DNA of 64,000 bases from Paramesorhizobium endophyticum (GTDB taxonomy: Bacteria; Pseudomonadota; Alphaproteobacteria; Rhizobiales; Rhizobiaceae). A program made the translations under genes and the position numbers. Positions 58,937-64,000 of the stretch are shown here, piece by piece (within the stretch, counting starts at the first letter, position 1; each line of letters opens with the position of its first letter). The notes under the pieces are model-generated. The model made no database searches and was not told the DNA's origin. It saw nothing but the letters and a program-made list of their open reading frames with translations. Where the stretch lies: assembly GCF_014640615.1 (NCBI RefSeq), contig NZ_BMHH01000013.1, positions 1,820-65,819 of the forward strand, written 5' to 3'.

Positions 58937-59395
58937 ATGGCCCGAGCGACTTGGCGGCATTCATTCGAGCGAGACCGCGACTTCGTAGTGTTCCGCCGTC
59001 CCTTGAAAATCTGCGGCGAAGAATTCGCGCCAGGAACACCATTCGACAAGACGCTCGTGCCGACAAGAAAGCTCCGGCAGCTGTTCGAAGGCCATCGCAT
59101 CAAATTTGCCGATGTGGATAAGCCCGGTCATGGCGAACGCTCAATGCTGGAGCCGCGTTTGGTGCAGCCAATGGCGGTCCCCGCCGCCGAGCCGGTTAAT
59201 ATGCCGCCAGTGCACGCCGGAACCGTCACGGAAAACCAGCCGGTCGATATCCCTTCCAATTGGCGCGATCTGACCTGGCAGGAGCGCCGTAGCATTGCCT
59301 CGAAGATCAGTGACTTCCCAATCAAAAACGGCGGCGATGCTGACGCGGCGATTGAATTGGAACTGGAGCGCCGCGAAGGGCAGGGCGACCAATGA
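58937..59395 (+). CDS. Head-tail joining region protein (152 aa)
   Basis: MARATWRHSFERDRDFVVFR; FVVFRRPLKICGEEFAPGTP; the C-terminus has VDIPSNWRDLTWQERRSIAS. Not assigned; it lies where connector/stopper proteins are encoded. It overlaps the next gene by 4 bp. Confidence 0.65.
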   Translation: MARATWRHSFERDRDFVVFRRPLKICGEEFAPGTPFDKTLVPTRKLRQLFEGHRIKFADVDKPGHGERSMLEPRLVQPMAVPAAEPVNMPPVHAGTVTENQPVDIPSNWRDLTWQERRSIASKISDFPIKNGGDADAAIELELERREGQGDQ

Positions 59396-59775
59396 GTGGT
59401 CCGCTTCTCACCGGGCAAATCGCCAAGGCGATATATGCTGGCTTCAAGGGCAAGCTTCTGACCGGCCAGCTTCGCCAACAATCTGCCGGTGGGCTGGATG
59501 AATACGGCGATCCGACCCCCGGAACCGTCACGCTCTCTCCCATGCAGGGCTTCACCGACGAATACGACGACGCCTATCGTGCTCGAGCTGGCATTCCAGA
59601 GACTGACCTAATCGTGAACATCTTCGCTCAGAGCCTTCCGGCTGGCATTCGGCCGGGGAAGGACGACAAAGCCCAATTCCTTGGGCAGTGGTATCAGATC
59701 AGGGCAGTCAAGACCGATCCGGCGACGGCGTTGTGGACATGCCAAGCGTTCCGCATCGAGGCACCTGCACCATGA
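59392..59775 (+). CDS. Head closure-like protein (127 aa)
   Basis: LLTGQLRQQSAGGLDEYGDP, then IPETDLIVNIFAQSLPAGIR and WYQIRAVKTDPATALWTCQA match the pattern of small beta-barrel head-closure/stopper proteins. ATGA overlaps. Confidence 0.65.
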   Translation: MSGPLLTGQIAKAIYAGFKGKLLTGQLRQQSAGGLDEYGDPTPGTVTLSPMQGFTDEYDDAYRARAGIPETDLIVNIFAQSLPAGIRPGKDDKAQFLGQWYQIRAVKTDPATALWTCQAFRIEAPAP

Positions 59776-60176
59776 CCGTTGAATGGGATGGCGACAGCAT
59801 CCTTGAGAAAATCCGCAAGGCCGCCATGCGCGGCGTCGTGACTGGCACGGAAGGCATCCTCGAAGAGGGCGCGTCACTGATCATGGATGGCGAAAAGACG
59901 GGGCGTATCTATCGCCGGCGCAGCGTCAAGCATCAGGCTTCAGCGCCCGGCCAAGCGCCCGCGACTGACACCGGTCGCCTCGTTCAATCCGGGCGAACCG
60001 AATACGACACACAGGAACTCAGCGGTACGGTGAATTGGTCCACGGCCTATGCCGAGGCGCTTGAACACGGGAGCGAGAACATGGAGCCGCGTCCATACGC
60101 TCGCCCGGCACTTGCCAATCGCAAGGATGCGATCGAAGCGGCGGTTGAGGACGAGATCAAGGCGGTGCTTCGATGA
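59772..60176 (+). CDS. HK97 gp10-like tail-completion protein (134 aa)
   Basis: TDTGRLVQSGRTEYDTQELS, with WSTAYAEALEHGSENMEPRP and YARPALANRKDAIEAAVEDE, is the family signature of gp10-like neck proteins. The ATG at 59772 overlaps the previous stop. Confidence 0.82.
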   Translation: MTVEWDGDSILEKIRKAAMRGVVTGTEGILEEGASLIMDGEKTGRIYRRRSVKHQASAPGQAPATDTGRLVQSGRTEYDTQELSGTVNWSTAYAEALEHGSENMEPRPYARPALANRKDAIEAAVEDEIKAVLR

Positions 60177-60610
60177 ACGCGCCTGTCCTGAATGTGCTGT
60201 CGGGCCTCTATGCCGCCGTTGTCGCCGTTCCCGCAATCACCTCAAAGCTTGGATCGTTCAACGGCTCACCATCGGTTCACACGCGCCGACCAGTGCCATC
60301 CGGGGCGACATACCCGATGATTACCATAGGTCCTGTCATCGCGCGGAGCGATGAGGACGGGATCAACGATTTCAAGCCTGTCGTCGTGCTCGACATCAAT
60401 GTCTATGGCCCGCAGCCGGACAGCTATCGAAACGTCGAACAAGTCGCCGACCTCGTTTATTCGCTGTTTCACCGGCAGGCGCGCAGCTTCACAGTTCCGA
60501 ATTATCAGGTGTGGATGGTCACATGTTCCGGCCCGTCACCCGCCCCCGTCGATGATGAGAGCCGCGTCGGTCGTCGCGTGACGCTTACGATCCGCCTTCG
60601 CGCACAATAG
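60173..60610 (+). CDS. DUF3168 tail-terminator protein (145 aa)
   Basis: ITSKLGSFNGSPSVHTRRPV, VLDINVYGPQPDSYRNVEQV, then a C-terminal RRVTLTIRLRAQ strand match DUF3168, which caps the tail tube. ATGA overlap. Confidence 0.82.
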   Translation: MNAPVLNVLSGLYAAVVAVPAITSKLGSFNGSPSVHTRRPVPSGATYPMITIGPVIARSDEDGINDFKPVVVLDINVYGPQPDSYRNVEQVADLVYSLFHRQARSFTVPNYQVWMVTCSGPSPAPVDDESRVGRRVTLTIRLRAQ

Positions 60611-60716
60611 CAGTTTCGGCCCGGTTGCCCGCCGGGTCGCATCCAGAAACGCCGCTTGGGCAGCGGTGCTTGGCCCGCAGTGATTGCGCGCCAGTCCCTC
60701 AGATGGAGCGCCTATC

Positions 60717-61208
60717 ATGGCTGACCTATATCCTATCGCCGGCAAGAAGATTTATATCGGCGGCGTCATGGCATCACAGGCGGCAGATTTCACTGCTGCT
60801 GATTTTTCATCCCAGACATGGACCCTTATCGACGGATGGGAAACCATGGGCCCGGTTGGCGACGCCGTCGCCCTCATCACGACGCCCCTTATCAACCGCG
60901 GACGCGACGTGAAGCTCAAGGGCACTGCAAACGCGCCCTCGATGCAGAACAATTTCGCTGTTCTCCCTGGTGATCCGGGGCAGACTGCACTCATTGCAGC
61001 CGGTCAACCCAGCAACAAGAACAATTATGCCTTCAAGATCGAAGGCGACGATGCTCCGGTGGGCGGCACGCCATCTCAGCGCCTGTTTATCGGACTGGTG
61101 ATGGGTACGCCCGAGCAAGGCGGTACGGCTAACACCGCCGATTTGATGCAGGGCACAATCGAAATCAATTCCAACATCGTGAAGGTAGCAGCGGCGGATG
61201 GGCCATAG
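60717..61208 (+). CDS. Major tail tube protein (163 aa)
   Basis: ADLYPIAGKKIYIGGVMASQ, then ETMGPVGDAVALITTPLINR, is a tail-tube pattern (beta-sandwich that stacks as hexamers). Start at 60717. It follows the tail terminator by about 100 bp. Confidence 0.82.
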   Translation: MADLYPIAGKKIYIGGVMASQAADFTAADFSSQTWTLIDGWETMGPVGDAVALITTPLINRGRDVKLKGTANAPSMQNNFAVLPGDPGQTALIAAGQPSNKNNYAFKIEGDDAPVGGTPSQRLFIGLVMGTPEQGGTANTADLMQGTIEINSNIVKVAAADGP

Positions 61209-61248
61209 TCCGCCAACCCCATCGCGCCATTCATTCAAGGAGAACTAA

Positions 61249-61686
61249 ATGGAAATCCAATCCCTCAAGCGCGATTCCGCAGCGGCAAACGCCGGGCAAT
61301 GGGTCGATGACATCCCCGGCATGGGTGATATGCGGCTTCGTGTTCGCGGATTATCGAGTTCAACCGTTATAGCGCTTCGTTCCCGCAAAGAACGCAAGGT
61401 TCCGCGTGATCAGCGCGAGCGCGATGGTTCGATCAAGCCAGCCGTCGCATTGGTCATTTTCGGTGAAGTGTTGCATGAAGCCGTTCTTCTTGAGTGGGAC
61501 GGCCTCACAAATGGCGGCGTAGCGCTTCCCTACGACGCCGAGCTTGCCAAGGAATGGCTGACGAACCCGGATTTCGCGCCATTCGCTGATGCCGTGACTT
61601 ATGCCGCACAGATCGTTGATCGCGGGACATCCCAGGCGCAAGGCGAACTGGAAAAAAACTCCAAGAGGTCGCCCGCTGGCAAATAG
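61249..61686 (+). CDS. Tail assembly chaperone, G-type product (145 aa)
   Basis: MGDMRLRVRGLSSSTVIALR, with PYDAELAKEWLTNPDFAPFA. This is the first of the pair of tail-assembly chaperones, made by normal translation to the stop at 61684-61686. It guides polymerisation of tail tube around the tape measure. Confidence 0.8.
   Translation: MEIQSLKRDSAAANAGQWVDDIPGMGDMRLRVRGLSSSTVIALRSRKERKVPRDQRERDGSIKPAVALVIFGEVLHEAVLLEWDGLTNGGVALPYDAELAKEWLTNPDFAPFADAVTYAAQIVDRGTSQAQGELEKNSKRSPAGK
61653..61659 (+). promoter_or_regulatory. -1 ribosomal frameshift site AAAAAAC
   Basis: The heptamer A-AAA-AAC is in the correct frame (GAA-AAA-AAC) 27 bases before the stop of the chaperone gene. A -1 shift opens a frame to 62069. 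This is the usual G/GT arrangement of long-tailed phages. Confidence 0.8.
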
Positions 61687-62069
61687 AGTGGGGCGACCGC
61701 GCCGAAAGCCTGATTGAAAGGCACGAAGAACGCGGCGAGACCATTCCCGAAAACCTCTATTGCCCGCCAATATTGGCCGGGTACGAGGAATGGATTTCAG
61801 CCTTCTGGGAACTATCGACCGAAAGGCAGATTGGTTTCGCAGCGGGACCGATACCCGGCTCCGCGATCAGCCGGCGCTGCGAAGAGATGGGCATTGTCGA
61901 TCTGGACGAGATAGCCTCATTTCGCGGCGCGATCCGGGCAATGGATCGGGTCATTCTCGCGGACTTGAGCGACAGCCATCAATCTTCTGGCGGCATAAGA
62001 TCGAAGCCGCATGTGTCGAGCAGGCCGATGACGTTCGATCTGTTCGACGCAATGTTCGAGCAGAAATGA
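61659..62069 (+). CDS. T-type extension of the tail chaperone (frameshift product)
   Basis: Reading in the -1 frame from 61659 gives LQEVARWQIEWGDRAESLIE ... RPMTFDLFDAMFEQ. No independent start with a ribosome site is visible. Joined with the upstream 137 codons it makes a 273-residue fusion, analogous to lambda gpGT, which binds the tape-measure protein. Confidence 0.75.
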   Translation, partial: LQEVARWQIEWGDRAESLIERHEERGETIPENLYCPPILAGYEEWISAFWELSTERQIGFAAGPIPGSAISRRCEEMGIVDLDEIASFRGAIRAMDRVILADLSDSHQSSGGIRSKPHVSSRPMTFDLFDAMFEQK

Positions 62070-62082
62070 AAAGGGATGAGAG

Positions 62083-62250
62083 ATGGATGAGAAAAAGAAG
62101 GCGGCGATCCGTAGGGAGATCGCCGCTGGAGGTGAGCGCACTTCCAGGGGGTACGTGGACGCGATCACCGACGCCACAGGCCCGAAAAGTAGGCTGTCAT
62201 CTATGGTGAGCGGGCTGACCGAAGATACAGCCTTATTTCTGAATGGTTGA
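62083..62250 (+). CDS. Small phage protein (55 aa)
   Basis: MDEKKKAAIRREIAAGGERT, then VDAITDATGPKSRLSSMVSG. AAGGGA lies 8 bases upstream. A helical, basic protein between the chaperones and the accessory membrane genes. Function unknown. Confidence 0.65.
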   Translation: MDEKKKAAIRREIAAGGERTSRGYVDAITDATGPKSRLSSMVSGLTEDTALFLNG

Positions 62251-62296
62251 ATCGATGGCAAAATAGTTTGGCGTGATGCCTATGTGCGGCCGGTAC

Positions 62297-62866
62297 TCAG
62301 TTGCTGCGATTGAGTCTGTCCAAAATACGCTCGTATGCTCGAAGCATGCCTAGAACTTCGTTAAGGGCTTCTCCGAGGGAGTGGTCACCCTTGTTTAAGC
62401 TGTTCAATTTTTCAGCAGTATTTCGTTGCTCGGATAAAATCTCAACGCCTATCTGATGGGCGCGCTCTGGTGTGTGCTGGAGGATTCCCAACACGGAACT
62501 CTGGATAAACCGAGCATCAGCGAAAAGGGCATCCGAAAGCTGGGAGAATTCCTCGAATTGCTGGCGATCCAGCAAAAGGGGCGAATTCCCAAACCGGTAT
62601 ATTTGGGACGATGCGGGGATGGCTCCAATTTCATTCCTCCCGATTAGCTTAAGGAACCTTTCAGTTCGTCGGATTGTATCGCGAATATGATCAATCAGCG
62701 AATCCTCCAACAGGCTGCGCCGAGCCGCTTGGCGAGCAATTTTATTGGCCTGGAATGCTGCGGCAGCCTGCCCAATCGTCCCAATAGCGGCGACGGCTGC
62801 GATCACCAAACTCACGATGATAGCTGGGTCTGGATCAATTTGACCTGTCTGCTCGTTTTCTGACAT
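62297..62866 (-). CDS. Single-TM accessory protein (189 aa)
   Basis: PAIIVSLVIAAVAAIGTIGQ is a TM helix near residue 25. The rest is helical and soluble, with HIRDTIRRTERFLKLIGRNE. It faces against the late operon and lies between chaperone and the expected tape-measure gene; a moron. Start at 62866 (MSENEQTGQ); earlier ATGs are also in frame. Confidence 0.65.
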   Translation of the reverse strand: MSENEQTGQIDPDPAIIVSLVIAAVAAIGTIGQAAAAFQANKIARQAARRSLLEDSLIDHIRDTIRRTERFLKLIGRNEIGAIPASSQIYRFGNSPLLLDRQQFEEFSQLSDALFADARFIQSSVLGILQHTPERAHQIGVEILSEQRNTAEKLNSLNKGDHSLGEALNEVLGMLRAYERILDRLNRSN

Positions 62867-62888
62867 GCCCCCTCCGAAAGAATTCTCC

Positions 62889-63044
62889 ATGGATTTAACC
62901 GTCGCCCTCAGTGTCTCTGTCGCCGTAATTTCAGTAGTCAACTACTTTGTGATGCGCCGCGTACTAAAGCGCTCCCGAATGTGGGAGGACCTCGCGAAAA
63001 AGCTCATTGATGAAAAGCTTGATCTGCTCCACCGGGGGCAATGA
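62889..63044 (+). CDS. 51-residue membrane protein
   Basis: MDLTVALSVSVAVISVVNYF then a basic helix (VMRRVLKRSRMWEDL). One TM helix. Its start is 23 bp from the divergent start of the gene at 62866. Function unknown. Confidence 0.6.
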   Translation: MDLTVALSVSVAVISVVNYFVMRRVLKRSRMWEDLAKKLIDEKLDLLHRGQ

Positions 63045-63070
63045 AACCGAGTCGCAACCGGGAGTCGAGA

Positions 63071-63095
63071 TAAAGAAAACCCCGCCGAAGCGGGG
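63071..63095 (-). terminator. Leftward intrinsic terminator
   Basis: On the minus strand CCCCGC, loop TTCG, GCGGGG (63080-63095) is followed by TTTTCTTTA. It ends the leftward pair 63130-63847. Confidence 0.85.
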
Positions 63096-63129
63096 CTTGG
63101 AGGTCAATAGGAGAAGCGGGAGGTGGCGG

Positions 63130-63627
63130 TTAGGCGTGGGCTAGCCGCCCATTGTGGTTTTCCTGGTGCATCACGTTGGCTTTGTGAGAGGTCTCGCGCA
63201 CCGCATTCGGGATGTTTTGCTGAGCTATCGTCACACGAACCAACGAACCAACGAACGGGGAGTTCGCGGTAACGGCAGTAAACCAAAGGTAATTCAGATT
63301 GAAATGCTCGTTCTTCAAATGATCGCTGAGAGGAGAAAGTGAAGCTTTGGGTCTCCGCGAAGGTTTTGACTTCTTTTTAAGGAACTCCAAGAAGAGAAAT
63401 GCCGCACGCGGATTATTTATGGTCGACGCCATATCGTCTATAAATTCGATATCTCCCTTCGAGAGATCGTCTCTCTGCAACAGGTTATTTGCTTCCACGT
63501 AAAAAGCCCTTGCTGCGTCCACGTACTGCTCATGGCTGGAATGGTGAATTTTCAGCAGCCATAGACCGAAACGAAGCAGGGCGTAGCTTACGGCAATCAG
63601 CAGAATTGCCGAAACCCATTCAAGCAT
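63130..63627 (-). CDS. Membrane-anchored accessory protein (165 aa)
   Basis: MLEWVSAILLIAVSYALLRF GLWLL is an N-terminal TM helix; the rest is a soluble, charged domain. Paired with the gene at 63620-63847 in a short leftward operon that ends at the terminator. Function unknown; cassette-like. Confidence 0.65.
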   Translation of the reverse strand: MLEWVSAILLIAVSYALLRFGLWLLKIHHSSHEQYVDAARAFYVEANNLLQRDDLSKGDIEFIDDMASTINNPRAAFLFLEFLKKKSKPSRRPKASLSPLSDHLKNEHFNLNYLWFTAVTANSPFVGSLVRVTIAQQNIPNAVRETSHKANVMHQENHNGRLAHA

Positions 63628-63847
63628 TGTCCTTCTCCTTCTCTTTCAAGGCCAGCAACTTGGCCTTAAGCTTTGCCTCTTTCTCAAGAAGCTCCACATC
63701 GTCCCGGCGCCTCTGGGAGAGCGCGTTCGATATGGCTGTTATATAGGCTGGCCCATAATGCAGCAGAAGGACGAAAATGGCAAACAGGGCAATGAGCCAT
63801 GGATTATTGCCGATGGCTGTCAGTACCGCCTCAATCGCCTTGTCCAT
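63620..63847 (-). CDS. Small TM protein with coiled-coil tail (75 aa)
   Basis: PWLIALFAIFVLLLHYGPAY is a single TM helix, followed by a Lys/Glu coiled coil (EKEAKLKAKLLALKEKEK). The layout recalls holin- or Rz-like spanin helpers, but no lysis enzyme is adjacent. It overlaps the next leftward gene by 8 bp. Confidence 0.65.
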   Translation of the reverse strand: MDKAIEAVLTAIGNNPWLIALFAIFVLLLHYGPAYITAISNALSQRRRDDVELLEKEAKLKAKLLALKEKEKDNA

Positions 63848-63939
63848 GAACGTTGTCCGCCGTGTCCCCGAATTTGCGAACCATAACCAGATTCAGCGCG
63901 GCGGCAACAGTTTTGCGCAGATGGTCAATCGCCCTTTAG

Positions 63940-63978
63940 GTAGCCCATCGGTCTGCCAGTCGCGGCAGGGCGGGCTAC
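63940..63978. other. Two-step hairpin near the right edge
   Basis: GTAGCCC (63940-63946) pairs with GGGCTAC (63972-63978), and inside it CTGCC (63953-63957) with GGCAG (63964-63968). No T tract. It lies upstream of the leftward accessory genes and could be part of a regulatory leader. Confidence 0.5.
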
Positions 63979-64000
63979 TTGCCGTGAGGCATTAACCAAA

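Larger units (their letters stand above)
19006..64000. mobile_element. Temperate tailed prophage, right end beyond the window
   Basis: A tyrosine integrase next to a tRNA 3' end, a leftward recombination arm, a repressor/Cro switch, a rightward replication arm, and packaging, head and tail genes in order make a complete early-to-late phage layout. No attR copy of the tRNA 3' end and no tape-measure, tail-tip or lysis gene is seen, so the element continues to the right of 64000. Confidence 0.95.

Noticed and set aside
63620-63847. Holin/spanin lysis cassette
   Set aside because: Single-TM proteins are present but no endolysin is adjacent and the genes face against late transcription, so a lysis role is not claimed.
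63831-63920. A short leftward frame ending at 63831 upstream of the small TM gene
   Set aside because: It reads ...LNLVMVRKFGDTADNVHGQG but has only a very short stretch after an ATG and a stop just upstream, so no credible start.

Overview
The window looks like a chromosomal segment of an alphaproteobacterium of the order Hyphomicrobiales (Rhizobiales). The grounds are the high GC content, the ilvI-ilvH and TetR-ilvC gene order, a BA14K-family secreted protein, and several long intergenic palindromes of the kind common in Brucella, Phyllobacteriaceae and Rhizobiaceae. The species cannot be fixed from the sequence alone. Positions 1-19005 are host backbone, and 19006 to the right edge is one long prophage integrated at a tRNA-Lys(CTT) gene. 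Its right end lies outside the window.

Host backbone. The left edge carries two leftward genes for secreted, His-containing tandem-repeat proteins with related signal peptides; a cluster of GTTATAAC palindromes precedes the first and a 161-bp element with 38-bp perfect inverted repeats lies between them. A HerA/FtsK-like ATPase follows. Branched-chain amino-acid synthesis dominates the middle: an attenuator with a Leu/Ile/Val-rich leader peptide, ilvI, an interposed DUF559 gene, ilvH, a MazEF-type toxin-antitoxin pair with its palindromic operator, and a threonine dehydratase. Then come a RecD-like helicase, a SpoIIAA-like protein, pdxJ, kup, a TetR regulator with its probable operator, ilvC, a BA14K protein, a NUDIX hydrolase, a PhzF protein and the tRNA.

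Prophage early left arm (about 19.1-32.9 kb, leftward). An integrase and excisionase-like gene are followed by about 30 small, tightly overlapping genes. These include a MazZ-type dATP/dGTP pyrophosphohydrolase fused to a DUF551 domain, an HNH nuclease, a RecT annealase with a RecE-like exonuclease, and several HTH proteins. The immunity region (33-35.3 kb) has an XRE repressor and a Cro-like gene. Copies of one operator sit in the leftward and rightward promoters, and the Cro gene appears to be leaderless.

Prophage early right arm (35.3-45.6 kb, rightward). It carries a GapR/RMF-like protein, a DnaA-like DNA-binding protein, an adenine methylase-like protein, a RuvC-like resolvase, a C5-cytosine methyltransferase, a DnaB helicase, a 5'-nucleotidase and a DUF6362-like protein. 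The cytosine methyltransferase gene is overprinted: its second half encodes methyltransferase C-terminal signatures in two reading frames. Next is about 1 kb without a convincing gene (45.64-46.69 kb) but with many perfect hairpins and an 11-bp long-range helix. It is a strong candidate for a large structured phage RNA.

Late region (46.7-64 kb). A small HTH gene and membrane-protein genes precede terS, terL, portal, a fibre-like protein, a MuF head protein with a JAMM-like C-terminal domain, an XkdF-type protease, scaffold, decoration, major capsid, connector, tail-terminator and tail-tube genes, and a tail-assembly chaperone pair joined by a canonical -1 slippery site. The window ends in a cluster of small membrane-protein accessory genes before any tape-measure gene. 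The order is that of a long-tailed (siphovirus-like) temperate phage.
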